Numbered from the stretch's first letter, positions 1 through 10,093 are shown. The stretch: 64,000 bases of DNA from Butyrivibrio fibrisolvens 16/4 (GCA_000209815.1 FP929036.1:1745906-1809905), one strand, 5' to 3'. Numbers and translations: made by a program. Notes: generated by a model not told the origin, from the letters alone.

Positions 1-509
1 TTATGGAACATATATCTGATTGATAAACTCATCAAGATAGTCCACCAAATCACCTCTAATATCTGTTATGTTTTCAATGTTTATAGTCTCGTTGACTTGG
101 CTAATTTCTTTAGTTCTCATAAGGATTATTTTTTGCTTTACAGTATCTATTTTTTAACCTGTTCTTTTACTGTAATATATTTTCCTCCTGATTTATTTGT
201 ATCAGGAACAAAATATGTTATTGCAACAGTAGGAAATACACCTTTTTTAATAGCTTCAGAAATAAGATTAATCTTTTGGCTAATCAGGTCTTTAATAGAA
301 TCCTCCAGAAGAATAGCATTGTCGGTGATTCTTGCTTCTTCATTTACCATGTCCTCATAGCCAGTAAGGGCAGCAAATGGCATAAATTGAGCAGCACGGT
401 CGTATAGGCTCATATGTGAATGCTTTGTAGATATATGATGAGGCAAATCGATAATATCTCCATATACGATTCTCGCATTAGGTTCTTTACCTTTTATTCC
501 TTTTGTCAA
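1..509 (-). CDS. YolD-like protein, partner of Y-family polymerase (frameshifted)
   Basis: The N-terminal half carries the motif SLYDRAAQFMPFAALTGYED, typical of YolD-like proteins encoded beside UvrX/ImuB-type Y-family polymerases in Firmicutes. These are thought to act in the SOS mutagenesis complex, but their exact role is not settled. The frame closes early at 147. Adding one A to the A-run near 147-152 continues it (KKIDTVKQKIILMRTKE...) to a stop exactly at base 1, about 168 residues. I prefer the TTG at 509 because a GGAGG at 516-520 lies 6 bases before it; the TTG at 515 is too close. It starts about 20 bases after the polymerase stop and is probably cotranscribed under the same LexA box. 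Confidence 0.75.
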
Positions 510-529
510 AACCAACCTCCATATATTTA

Positions 530-2115
530 TTATTCACCAGAAGAATGTCCGCCCACCTGTTTATTTCGTTTCATTGTCATAGCGCCTTCTTCAAGATTCA
601 TGCCTTTTAACACAGCATTCTTTCCAAATTTATCCATGATAGAAAGTGTAGCTTTTTGTAGCTTCTTTTCTTTTTCATCAGCGGCTTTCTGCTTGGCCTT
701 TTCTTTTTCTAAGGCAGCATAATCTGTAAATAAATCCATCTGATAAGGACCTTCTTCTGGTATGTCTTTGGTGAAAATCAGGTTACAGGCAGTAACATTT
801 ATTCTGCGAATTAATAGCTCCTTATCTATAATCTCATCATACAGCTTAATCATTGTATCTTTGATGCTTTTAGTGGAGCTGGTCCATCTGTCTAAATTAC
901 CTGTTCCGTGGGCGTGATAGGGGAGAGGACGACCATAATGATCAAGTATAACCTTACCCTTATATAGTTTATTTGTTCCCTGTATTTTAAAGGTAGAATC
1001 AGAAATCCCACGACCTTTGTGGGCAGGCTCAATACTGGTTCTATCATATCCAATAGTGAGCTCAATCTTTTTAGTAACAAGGTCTTTTCTGACAAGATCT
1101 AGCACTAACAGTTCTGTCATTTCTTTTACTATTAATCTGGCCTTATCATAGGTGTATGGCTCCATTAATACCTGCCCACTGGAAATGCTGTTAGTTTGTG
1201 GCCTATAGCTTTTGATGGTAGAAATCTCTGTAGGCTCCCAACCCCAGGCATGGTCTATTAGAAGTTCCGCATTTATGCCAAATTCCTTATATAGTAATTC
1301 TTCATTTTCAATGCTTATTTGAGCAATATCACCCATTGTATATATGCCATATTTTGCAAGTCTTTTTGCTATGCCAGAACCTACTCGCCAGAAATCTGTA
1401 AGTGGTTTGTGGCACCAAAGTAGCTCCCTATAAGTTATTTCATTTAGCTCAGCAATTCTAACTCCATCCTTATCTGCAGGCACATGCTTTGCTACCACAT
1501 CCATAGCTACCTTGGCAAGATACATATTAGTACCTATACCGGCAGTGGCAGTAATACCCGTCAGCTGCAGTACCTCACGTATCATTTTCATAGCAAGCTC
1601 ATGGGCCGTGCAGGCATATGTATTCAAATATGCTGTAACATCTATAAAACATTCATCTATTGAATATACGTGGATATCTTCATCTGATACATAACGCAGA
1701 TATACGGAAAAACTTGGGTTGAAACCTCTTCATAACGTTTCATTCGTGGTGGAGCAATAATATAAGAAAGCTCTAAGGAAGGATCATTCTCAAGCTCTAA
1801 GGCATCTGAGCTTGAACCCGAGAAACAAAGCTTACCAGTTTCAGGGTCTTTAACAAGAACACCTAGCTTCTGAGCTTTTGAAAATCTATCAGCATTTATT
1901 TCCTTAACCCTTTGTACAACCTCAAATAATCTAGCTCTGCCAGAGATACCGTGAGCCTTTAGGGAAGGACTAACAGCCAGGCATATAGTTTTTTCTGTTC
2001 TAGAAGGATCAGCCACAACAAGATTAGTGGTAAGGGCATCCAGATTTCTGTCCATCAGCTCGCAGGATGCATAGAAAGACTTAAGGTCAATTGCAATGTA
2101 GGTTCTTTCCTTCAA
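530..2115 (-). CDS. Y-family DNA polymerase (DinB/UmuC-like, UvrX type), frameshifted
   Basis: Translesion DNA polymerase. The catalytic palm begins at once with IAIDLKSFYASCE (metal-binding Asp, steric-gate region), and the second acidic motif, SIDECFIDV, falls at the frameshift. The helix-hairpin-helix and little-finger regions follow, and the C-terminus ends in a lysine-rich tail. One T is missing from the run at about 1708-1712; with it, 1657-2115 and 530-1627 join into one protein of about 528 residues. That is longer than classic Pol IV and matches the UvrX/UmuC-like group. A LexA-box-like palindrome lies 31 bases upstream and a YolD-like gene follows, the usual SOS polymerase pair in Firmicutes. 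The polymerase assignment is secure; the exact subfamily is inferred. Confidence 0.88.
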
Positions 2116-2146
2116 GTGGCTTTTTCTCCTTTCAATAATTTCAAAA

Positions 2147-2160
2147 CGAAAATCTGTTCG
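2147..2160 (-). promoter_or_regulatory. LexA/DinR SOS box
   Basis: CGAAAATCTGTTCG matches the Gram-positive LexA consensus CGAACATATGTTCG at 12 of 14 positions and keeps the outer CGAA/TTCG arms. It sits 31 bases upstream of the polymerase start. Position, near-palindromic form and downstream gene type agree with SOS control of the polymerase/YolD pair. Confidence 0.7.
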
Positions 2161-2306
2161 ATATTAATAATATACACTGAATTGGGTTTCAATGCAATCA
2201 CATTAAAAATGACACTTAAATGAAATATATGAACTTATTTCCAAATTTCAAAATTTACATAATGAATTTAGACAATAAAATGTCAAATTATTGGGAGGTA
2301 ATTTAC

Positions 2307-5300
2307 ATGAAAAAGAAAGAGCTAAAGAAAAGATTCTTTGCTATGGGAATGGCCACAATGATGGCCTTTGCCAGCTCAGGAATGCTAGTTTTGGCAGAAC
2401 CAGCAGATGAAGTTGATGTAATTGAGACAGAAGAGTCCAAAGAAACTTCAGAAGATGATCTAATTGAAGAGGAACCAAAAGAGTTAATTGATGAGCTAGA
2501 AGAAGAGGCTGCAAGCCAGGAAGAAGCATTTAATTTTGAAGATGCAGATACCGAACTCTATGTAGGAAGTGATTGGGCAGGAGCAAATGCCAGCCTTACA
2601 GAGAATGGTACAAAAGCAGTTATTGATGCTTCAAGCTTTGGATGGAATGGCGAATGGGGACTTCAGTATATCATCAAGAGTCTTGGATTATCAGATTATT
2701 CAACCTATACAATAGAATTCGACATTACATCAACTGCTGATAAAAATATACTTTTAAAGCTTGATGATAATGGTTTTCTAGTAAATAATATTTCGTTATA
2801 TGCAAATGAAAAAGACATATTTCGGCTACAGTAGAATGTGGTAGTTTCTCAGAAAAGCCATATCTCTTTTTCGCATTAGGCCAAATGTCAGGTGAAGCTG
2901 CTAATAGAAGTGGTAAAATAACTATTGAGAACCTTGTATTCTCTGAAGGCGAAGGCAAGGAAGAAGATGATGATGATAATTCATACAAGAAGGGTCCCGA
3001 ATATGATTTTTCTGTAGATAACAGTGAATATGACTATGCAGATCCTGGCAAATCTAAAAAAGATTATGATTTGATCTGGGCAGATGAATTCGATGGAAAT
3101 TATGGAAATGCAGATGTAGATGCAGACACAGGACTCAATCTGGATAACTGGGCTTGTCAGCTAGGTGATGGTTCCACAGATTGTGGTAATTACGGCTGGG
3201 GTAATAATGAGCTTCAGTGCTATACAGACAGAGTAGAAAATCTTGGTGTGAATGAAGATTTAAATGGTGATGGAAGTGGTGAAGGCGTTCTTCGAATCAC
3301 TGCAAAGCGTGAAGATGGATACATCTATGCAGGTGAAAGCGCAAAGAACTACACATCAGCCAGACTTCGCAGCACAAAACCAACAAAAGAATTATTCAAT
3401 ACTACTTATGGCTATATAGAATCAAGAATTGCTCTGCCTGCAACAGCTGGTTCATGGCCTGCATTCTGGATGCTCCCACAAAGTACCACTGTATATGGCA
3501 ATTGGCCTGTATCAGGTGAGATTGATATTTTAGAGACTTGTGGAGCATTTTCTGACAAGGGAAATGATGTGGCCTGCGGAACTCTTCACTGGGGCACACC
3601 TACACATGTTTATAAGGGAAGTGGTTATGTAAATCTTGACAGTGATTATACATATTTCCATACATATGCCATTGATTGGGAACCGGGACAAATCACTTGG
3701 TACTATGATGGTAAGGCTATCAATACCTTAACAAATTGGGAAAGCGCTATTCCTGGCGCGTCTGACAGTCTTTCATTTGATGCACCATTTGATATGCCTT
3801 TCTATATGTTATTAAACCTTGCTGTAGATAGCGGCCAGTTTGGTGGCAGCGTAAACAAAGCAAAGTTTGAAGATGACATCAATATGTACGTAGATTATGT
3901 CAGAGTATATCAAAGAACTGTAGGATATGCTGAAGCAGTATCAAGACAGGCTTCTGGTAATGCAAATGCTGACTGGGAGAAGTATAAGGGTATCAATCAG
4001 ATTGCTGATATTAGAGAAGAAAATCTTGATAGCACAGGTGGTGGCCTTTCGGATTCTACTAGCGACATAAACACATGGTATTTATCAAATCAGGATGACG
4101 CTAAAGATGCTACACTTGATAAATTCGTGGATAATGATGGAAAAATCTGGGCGAAAGTAGGAGTGAAGACTTCAGGCTCACAGAACTATTCTGTTCAGCT
4201 AATTGGTCATTATAATGCAAAGGCAGGATACGTTTACAAGGTATCTTATGACGCTTATGCCGACGGGGCTATAGTAGGTCAGAGTGTTGATTGCGATTCA
4301 AAAGAGTGGAAGGGATGGAGTACTTATGGCGTGCAGCAATTCAAGCTGACTGATAAGCCATCTCATTATTCATATACTTTCCAGCAGGAGGATGATTTTG
4401 ACAAATGCCGTATCGAGTTTAACCTTGGTTCGAAAGCTGCTGGTAATGTATATATTTCTAATGTAAAGGTAGAAATTGTTGACCCTGCTACAATAGGTAA
4501 TACAGAATCATCAAGAGCCCCTCTTGCTGATGGAAATATGGTTTACAATGGTACATTCGATCAGGGAAACTATCATACAGGCAATTGGGAAACTACTAAA
4601 GGCACTAAATTAAATGTACCAAGATATACAACAGAAGCACTAAAAGCAAACGATTTATCAGTAATTGATGTTGCATCCAAAACAAACTATGAAGGCATAG
4701 AAGATGGTAAGAAGTACTTTGAAAGAAGAGCAATAATCAGTGCCGAAGGAAATAATGCACCTGCTATATTCCAGCCTGAAATAAAAATGACAAAGGATAC
4801 TTACACAGTAAAATTCGATTTATACAGTGAGGATGATACTGCAGTAAAAGTAAGTGCAAATACATATTCTTACAATAATGATAGTTTGGTGCTTGGCAAG
4901 GAGCTTGGAGCTGCTACAGCTAGATACAACAAAAAAGATGGCGTTAGAACATACACATTAGCTTTTGATACAAAACAGGATGCTAATGAGGCTGCTCTTG
5001 TATTTACCTTTGCAAAAGGCGCAAAGATACAGCTTGATAATGTGTACATGAACGGTCAAAATCAAGCATCTGCGGTAGAAGAGCACCCATTAAAAGCAAA
5101 CGCTAGCTACAAAGGCGATAACGGTGGTGGAGTTGAAATTCCAACTATTTATGACGATGGCGTAATCACCATGTCAGGAATCACAAGTGGCGGAAATTGG
5201 TATTCTCCACAGCTTGCATCAGAAGACTTTGAGCTTGTGGCAGGACATAAATATAAGCTTAGCTTTGACTACAAATTATCAGGTGCTAATAATGGCACAT

Positions 5301-6078
5301 TCCAGTATATTATCCAGGAAAATGGAAGTAGCTGGCACGTATATGATGGAAATGGTCCTACTACTGTAGAAAAACTACAAAGTCAGATGGCTTTACTCAT
5401 TATGAGAGAGAGTTCATAGCAGATGCTACAATTTCTGCTGTCCATTTAAATTACGGCTTTGGAAATAGTGATGCAACAGGAGACATGGGTTTCTCATTTA
5501 AGAATGCAAAAATTGATCTTGTAAAACAGTCAGCAAGTAGCCCTGATGAACTGGACAATGAAGATGTAGATGATAAAGAATTTGGTGTGAATCCAATACC
5601 TCCTTCTAGACCATCTAATTCACAGGCACCATCAAATAATAGTTCATCAAACAGCGGTTCATCTAATGGAGGAAGCTCAAATAGCGGAAATAATAAGGCT
5701 CCAGAAGCAACAATTACTGATACAAAGATACCTCTTGCAGGTGCAAATGTTGGCGATTCTTTAAATACTGTAGATTCAAAAAAATCTAACAGTTCAAAGA
5801 AAATAGCCGCAGCTAATGAATCAGTAGCTGTAGAGGAAGAACCCGAAGATATTCCTGTTGAAGAAGAAGTACAGGAAGAAGATGAGGAAATGACCATCCA
5901 AATCACTTCTAACGAAGATAGTGAGAATAGTGATGTCCAGATTGAAGACGACCAGACGCCTTTAGATGGAACAGAAATTTCCAATAGTAATAAAATACCT
6001 TTTATTGTAGCAGCTATTATCATTGCCATAGCAGCTATAGTTGGTGTTTTGGGAATAAAAATAATTAATAGAAAATAA
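2307..6078 (+). CDS. Secreted, membrane-anchored GH16 endo-beta-1,3(4)-glucanase with carbohydrate-binding modules (two frameshifts)
   Basis: Extracellular beta-glucanase of about 1250 residues. ATG 2307 follows GGGAGGT at 2293-2299. The order is: signal peptide, acidic Glu-rich linker (2410-2540), jelly-roll CBM-like domain (about 2560-2960), GH16 catalytic domain (about 3060-3920) with the active-site motif GEIDILE at 3515-3535, then about three CBM4/9-like modules (4050-5510), a Ser/Asn-rich and then acidic linker, and one C-terminal membrane helix ending in a short basic tail (5995-6070). There is no LPXTG motif, so anchoring is by the helix. One T is missing near 2822 and one A near 5368; restoring them makes a single frame. 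The likely substrate is laminarin or mixed-linkage glucan. A strong terminator follows. Confidence 0.88.
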
Positions 6079-6095
6079 AAAGGATATGAATTTTT

Positions 6096-6130
6096 TACTG
6101 CTCGGTTTGAATGCCGGGCAGTAATTTTTA
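6096..6130 (+). terminator. Rho-independent terminator after the GH16 gene
   Basis: A ten-base-pair stem (TACTGCTCGG / CCGGGCAGTA, one G-U pair) with an 8-base loop, followed by ATTTTTAT. It starts about 18 bases after the glucanase stop. Confidence 0.85.
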
Positions 6131-6164
6131 TGTTAAGGGTAGGATTGTTGTTTATGATTATATA

Positions 6165-6211
6165 TTGACATATGTCAGAATGAAGTGTATGTTTTATATT
6201 GACATATGTCA
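6165..6211 (+). promoter_or_regulatory. Promoter with two identical palindromic operators
   Basis: The perfect 12-base palindrome TGACATATGTCA occurs at 6166-6177 and again at 6200-6211, 34 bases apart (about three helical turns). The first overlaps a TTGACA -35 box (6165-6170) with a TATGTT -10 candidate 17 bases on; the second lies just downstream, before the DUF134 start. Autoregulation by the DUF134 protein is the simplest inference. Confidence 0.6.
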
Positions 6212-6224
6212 GGAAGGATGAATT

Positions 6225-6557
6225 ATGCCTAAGAACACGAAATGTAGAAGAATATCAGGTCTTCCCAGAAATTTTGGTTTTGCACCTACGGATAACGTTG
6301 ATGAGGAAGCGTTACGGCTGACGTTTGATGAATTTGAGACTATACGCTTGCTGGATGCGGAAGGGATGACTCAGGAGCAGTGTGCGGCTAAAATGGGTGT
6401 TGCCAGAACTACGGTGACAGCAATGTATGATAATGCTCGAAAGAAAATAGCGAAAGTGCTTGTGGAGGGAAGGAGTCTTATCATTTCAGGTGGTAATGTA
6501 AGCTTTGACATTTCAAAAGGCGAAAGCATCAATAATAAAAGAAAAAGGAGACAATGA
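6225..6557 (+). CDS. DUF134 family helix-turn-helix regulator
   Basis: A 110-residue protein opening with PKNTKCRRISGLP, the conserved start of DUF134 proteins, followed by a sigma-70 region-4-like helix-turn-helix (LTFDEFETIRLLDAEGMTQEQCAAKMGVARTTV, shown here only as the region at residues 30-65). Family members are usually encoded beside NifX/NifB-domain proteins, as here. AAGGA precedes the ATG. It probably binds the paired palindromes just upstream; its signal is unknown, although the metal-binding look of the neighbours suggests a metal or redox cue. The gene stops 2 bases before the next start. Confidence 0.85.
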   Translation: MPKNTKCRRISGLPRNFGFAPTDNVDEEALRLTFDEFETIRLLDAEGMTQEQCAAKMGVARTTVTAMYDNARKKIAKVLVEGRSLIISGGNVSFDISKGESINNKRKRRQ

Positions 6558-6558
6558 G

Positions 6559-6960
6559 ATGAGAGTTGCAGTAACTTATGAAAATGGTGAGATTTTTCAG
6601 CATTTTGGACATACAGAACAGTTTAAGGTATATGATATAAAAGATGGAAAAATCGTGCATGAAGAAATTGTGGATACAAATGGTCAGGGACATGGCGCTC
6701 TGGCAGGTTTTCTTTTGGGTGGAAAAGTAGACACCCTAATCTGCGGAGGTATTGGATGGGGAGCACAGGTTGCACTCAGTGAAGCCGGCATCAAACTCTA
6801 CGGAGGTGTATCCGGCAATGCAGATGAAGCAGTAAAAGCATTGATTGAAGAAAGACTTGATTATAACCCTGATGTAAAGTGTGATCATCATGGTGAAGGC
6901 CATAATTGTAGTGATCATCACGATGAAGATCATCACTGTGGAGGCCATTGTGCTCATTGA
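6559..6960 (+). CDS. NifX/NifB-associated domain protein with histidine-rich tail
   Basis: A 133-residue member of the dinitrogenase iron-molybdenum cofactor (NifX/NafY) fold family: the start MRVAVTYENGEIFQHFGHTEQF, the CGGIGWGAQ loop and the GVSGNADEAV motif are typical (about residues 1-105). Such stand-alone proteins occur in non-diazotrophs and are thought to bind metal or Fe-S clusters; the precise role is unknown. The last 28 residues contain many His and several Cys (DHHGEGHNCSDHH and HHCGGHCAH), a likely metal-binding tail. The start was chosen at ATG 6559, since the ATG at 6554 hits a stop after two codons. The tail coding sequence also carries the ribosome binding site and start of the next gene. 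Confidence 0.85.
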   Translation: MRVAVTYENGEIFQHFGHTEQFKVYDIKDGKIVHEEIVDTNGQGHGALAGFLLGGKVDTLICGGIGWGAQVALSEAGIKLYGGVSGNADEAVKALIEERLDYNPDVKCDHHGEGHNCSDHHDEDHHCGGHCAH

Positions 6961-7519
6961 TCTGTTTTTAACATTTGCAAAGATTGGGGTATTTACATTC
7001 GGCGGTGGGTATGCAATGATCTCACTTATCGAAAATGTCTGCGTGGATAATAAAAAATGGATAACTCATAATGAAATGATGAACATTACTGTGATAGCAG
7101 AATCCACGCCTGGTCCCATAGCAATCAACTGTGCAACTTATGTCGGATATAAAAAGGGGAAACTTCCCGGAGCGATTATAGCTACTCTTGGGATGATACT
7201 TCCGTCTTTTGCTATTATATATGCTGTCTCAAGATTTCTGAATGGTTTTCTTGAAATAACTTGGGTCTCAAATGCATTTCGTGGAATAAAAATCGCTGTT
7301 GGGATTCTTATTGTTGATGCTGCGATAAAAATGCTGAAGAAAATGAAACAAAAACCTATGCAGATAAGCATAGTTATATGTTCTGCGCTTACTATGTTCC
7401 TTATAAACATATTTGCCGTTAATATATCATCCATGATACTTATGCTTGCAGCTGCATTTATCGGTATCATAGTTTTCGTTATAAAAAATAATATGGAAAA
7501 GAGGCGGGAAGAGAAATGA
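6950..7519 (+). CDS. Chromate transporter family protein, ChrA N-terminal-type half
   Basis: About 189 residues, hydrophobic, with the CHR-domain signatures FAKIGVFTFGGGYAMI and ESTPGPIAINCATYVGY and about five to six membrane helices. ChrA-family proteins export chromate or related oxyanions. In many Firmicutes the transporter is encoded as two single-domain halves, as here, that probably work as a pair. The start is GTG 6950: GGAGG at 6940-6944, inside the His-rich tail of the preceding gene, is correctly spaced, giving an 11-base overlap. It overlaps the next half by ATGA. Chromate itself is a guess from family name; the natural substrate is unknown. Confidence 0.85.
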   Translation: MLIDLFLTFAKIGVFTFGGGYAMISLIENVCVDNKKWITHNEMMNITVIAESTPGPIAINCATYVGYKKGKLPGAIIATLGMILPSFAIIYAVSRFLNGFLEITWVSNAFRGIKIAVGILIVDAAIKMLKKMKQKPMQISIVICSALTMFLINIFAVNISSMILMLAAAFIGIIVFVIKNNMEKRREEK

Positions 7520-8075
7520 TATATATTGATCTTTTAATCGGATTTCTTGAGGTCGGCCTTTTTTCTTTCGGCGGAGCTTATTCGGCAATACCTTTAATCA
7601 GAGATGTTGTCAGGGTTCACGCTTGGTTGGATGATGAAATGCTCGCATACATGATTGCTATCAGCGAAAGTACTCCCGGACCAATTATGGTAAATATGGC
7701 CACATATATCGGAAGTGAAAAGGGAGGATTACTTGGTGCGATAATTGCTACCACATCGGTTGTATTACCTGCTTTTTTATCATTTTGCTTATAATGGCAG
7801 CAATGAAGAAATTTCTTCAAAACCGCTTAGTCAAGGCTGCTTTATCTGGGTTACAGCCATGTATTATAGGAATCATCTTGGCAACAGGTATATTTATGAT
7901 TATAAAAAACTGTGGTTTTGTTTTCAGTGGCAAGCCTGATTATCTTACGGCAAGTCTTACTGGTGTTATCGCATTGATATATTTTGGTTCGAGAAAAATC
8001 ATAAAAAAAGGATTAAGCCCCATCACACTTATTTGCTTTTCGGCATTTGTGGGAGCAATGGCTTACATGCTATAA
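7516..8075 (+). CDS. Chromate transporter family protein, second half (frameshifted)
   Basis: The second CHR domain, with GFLEVGLFSFGGAYSAIPL and ISESTPGPIMVNMATYIGS matching the first half in arrangement. The frame breaks at about 7778-7783, where one T is missing from a T-run; restoring it joins 7516-7794 to 7785-8075 and gives about 187 residues. The start ATG 7516 overlaps the stop of the first half (ATGA), which indicates translational coupling and a likely heterodimer. It is the last gene of the DUF134 operon. Confidence 0.82.
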
Positions 8076-8087
8076 AATCCAAGACTA

Positions 8088-8129
8088 AATAAAACATAAA
8101 ATTGTGTCTATGTAGAGTCAATTAAATTC
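8088..8129. repeat. 42-base sequence repeated at the 3' end of the NUDIX gene (copy 1)
   Basis: The stretch AAAACATAAAATTGTGTCTAT followed by agagtcaa and aaattc is nearly the same as 11417-11459, with about four differences. At 11417 it encodes the last residues of a NUDIX protein; here it lies between genes and is not in a clear frame. It may be a scar of a former NUDIX gene or a short repeat. Confidence 0.55.
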
Positions 8130-8176
8130 AGGAGCAAGTTTCAAAATCAATGATTATACACGAATAAGGAGAAACA

Positions 8177-8614
8177 ATGTTAGAAGTAAAATGTTCAGAG
8201 GATTATGCTGTAATTAAAGATTTGTTCACTGAGTATTCGCAGATAAAAGGTGCGGAGGGATGCTTTGTCTCTTTTGATAAAGAGTTAGCAGATTTAAAAG
8301 GGTTTTACAAAGATGGAGCAATTCTTGTTGGATATGAAGATGGTGAACCTGTAGGCTGTATAGCTATTAAGAAAATAGATGTAAAGACATGCGAAGGTAA
8401 GAGACTATTTATCAAACCAGAATATCGTGGTAAAGGCTATGCAAGGATTCTACTTAATTCAATGCTGGAACAGGCGCGCAGTCTGGGTTACGAACTATTC
8501 ACATTTACTACTAAGCCAGATGTAATGAAAACAGCCTATGAATTATATAAACGAATGAATTTTGAAGAAACAGGATTTAATGACGGAGTTGTCTCAATGA
8601 GAATGTCATTGTAA
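8177..8614 (+). CDS. GNAT family N-acetyltransferase
   Basis: A 145-residue protein with the GNAT acetyl-CoA pyrophosphate loop (LFIKPEYRGKGYARILLNSM, about residues 75-95) and the following C-terminal strand pattern (AYELYKRMNFEETG). AAGGAG lies 8 bases before the ATG. The substrate cannot be told from sequence. It stands alone, about 40 bases before a VOC-family gene, and could share its transcript. Confidence 0.85.
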   Translation: MLEVKCSEDYAVIKDLFTEYSQIKGAEGCFVSFDKELADLKGFYKDGAILVGYEDGEPVGCIAIKKIDVKTCEGKRLFIKPEYRGKGYARILLNSMLEQARSLGYELFTFTTKPDVMKTAYELYKRMNFEETGFNDGVVSMRMSL

Positions 8615-8653
8615 AGATTAGTTACAATTTTAAAGAAAGAAAGGAATTAATAC

Positions 8654-9036
8654 ATGAATCTATCTACTATTCATCACATCGCCATCATCGTGTCTGACTA
8701 CGAGAAATCAAAAGATTTTTATGTTAATAAGCTCGGTTTTACAGTGATTCGTGAAAATTACAGACCTCAAAAGAATGACTGGAAACTTGATCTCAAAATA
8801 GATAATACAACAGAGCTTGAGATTTTCGCTCCAAAGAATCCGCCAAAGAGACCTTCATTTCCAGAAGCTTGTGGCCTTAGGCATCTGGCTTTTAAAGTAA
8901 ATGAAATCGAGAGAGTAGTAGCCGAACTGAATAAACTTGGTATCGAATGCGAGCCAATACGGACAGATGAATTTACAAATAAAAAATGACTTTCTTTTTT
9001 GATCCAGATGGATTACCTTTAGAGCTTCATGAATAA
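8654..9036 (+). CDS. VOC/glyoxalase family protein (frameshifted near the end)
   Basis: A single vicinal-oxygen-chelate domain: IHHIAIIVSDYEKSKDFYVNKLGF at the N-terminus and GLRHLAFKV in the second beta-alpha-beta unit, with His and Glu metal ligands in place (LEIFAP). The frame closes at 8989. One A added to the run near 8982-8987 restores the usual end, FFFDPDGLPLELHE, stopping at 9036 for about 127 residues. Similar proteins are called lactoylglutathione lyase-like or fosfomycin/bleomycin resistance-like; the true substrate is unknown. Confidence 0.82.
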
Positions 9037-9137
9037 AAAATGCCAAAAGAGAAAAACTCTACCAAGAACATATGATAATTGACTTTCCAAAGGATGAATT
9101 AAAGCCATTAAACATGATTCTAAAAGCAGTAGAATAA
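9036..9137 (+). pseudogene. Possible 3' fragment of an acetyltransferase gene
   Basis: One frame reads KREKLYQEHMIIDFPKDELK and on to a stop at 9137, with no start codon or N-terminal part. It resembles the C-terminal end of some GNAT acetyltransferases. This is a weak recognition by eye; the stretch may simply be intergenic. Confidence 0.3.
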
Positions 9138-9162
9138 TCTAACACCATCACAATGGGGCGCT

Positions 9163-9942
9163 TCAAAAATGTGTTATGTTTAGATTTACCTTTTCTTTTA
9201 AAATATTATATTGATCTTCATCGGAGATATCAGAGTCTGTGATAATAGTATTAAAGTCTTTGATATCTCCGAACTTTTTCATGATATGTTGCCCAAATTT
9301 TGAGTGGTCAACGAGAAGAATATTTCGCTCCGAGTTTCTCATAACAACCTGTTTTATTGAACAATCCATTTCAGTACTGGTTACGCCATAGACTGTATCA
9401 ATATAGCCTGTTCCTAGAAAGGCAGCGTTAAAATGAAAATTTGAAAGATAAGTCAAAGTATCCATATCCATAGGACCGCCGTTTGAGTCCTGATATTTAC
9501 CAGGAGCTATGTATAATGTTATATATGGATTATGAGAACACTCCTGCATTACAGCCAATGAGCTTGTCACAACGGTGTGATGCAAAGATGGAAGATATCG
9601 GGTCATAAGCAATACTGTGGTGCTTGGATCTAAATAAATAACATCATTTTCTTTAACAAATTCTGCAGCTCGGCGAGCAATTGCAGCTTTAGCCTTGTAG
9701 AAGCTTTCTTTTCGCATGTCAAAAGCATGTATGCCTGAGTTTAGATTCCTGATAGTAGCTCCGCCATAATGAGTGACAAGTATTCCCTGTTCTTCCATTA
9801 TGTGTAAATCTCTTCTGATTGTCATATCAGATACGCCAAATTTTTGTGATAAATCCTTTACATTTACAGTAGTCTGTTCTTTTAACGATTCGTAGATAGA
9901 TTCACGGCGGCTTATTCCATTATTTTCATTTATCTGTTTCAT
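9163..9942 (-). CDS. DeoR-family transcriptional regulator
   Basis: The N-terminal DeoR helix-turn-helix (RRESIYESLKEQTTVNVKDL, then MTIRRDLHIMEEQG) is followed by a DeoR C-terminal sensor domain that resembles sugar-phosphate isomerases (VIYLDPSTTVLLM, FLGTGYIDTVYGVT). About 259 residues from ATG 9942, which has AAGGAG 7 bases upstream; the longer frame to 9981 has no ribosome binding site. Members usually repress sugar genes and respond to phosphorylated sugars. It is divergent from a HAD phosphatase gene, and a 12-base palindrome lies between them, so that gene is a likely target. Confidence 0.88.
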   Translation of the reverse strand: MKQINENNGISRRESIYESLKEQTTVNVKDLSQKFGVSDMTIRRDLHIMEEQGILVTHYGGATIRNLNSGIHAFDMRKESFYKAKAAIARRAAEFVKENDVIYLDPSTTVLLMTRYLPSLHHTVVTSSLAVMQECSHNPYITLYIAPGKYQDSNGGPMDMDTLTYLSNFHFNAAFLGTGYIDTVYGVTSTEMDCSIKQVVMRNSERNILLVDHSKFGQHIMKKFGDIKDFNTIITDSDISDEDQYNILKEKVNLNITHF

Positions 9943-10028
9943 AGAATGCTCCTTCAGATGATAAAATGTTTTGTTAAACATAATTATACCACAGAACTCG
10001 ACAAATCAAACATCATCGAACGTTATAT

Positions 10029-10040
10029 CATGTTAACATG
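10029..10040. promoter_or_regulatory. Palindrome between deoR-type and HAD genes, candidate operator
   Basis: CATGTTAACATG is a perfect 12-base palindrome in the 151-base divergent spacer. It sits 54 bases before the HAD start and about 87 bases before the regulator start, suitable for controlling both. Assignment to the DeoR protein is inference. Confidence 0.45.
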
Positions 10041-10093
10041 TGTGCTATTATCTTTTTGCAATCGAAAATATAAAATACTGTTAGGAGATAGCA

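Noticed and set aside
5451-6029. 192-residue open frame on the minus strand, rich in Ser
   Set aside because: It is the complement of the repetitive Ser/Asn and Glu linker of the GH16 protein; no ribosome binding site and low-complexity sequence only.
7775-7800. Programmed ribosomal frameshift in the second chrA half
   Set aside because: No slippery heptamer with a downstream structure was seen, and the break has the same one-base-short form as over thirty others.
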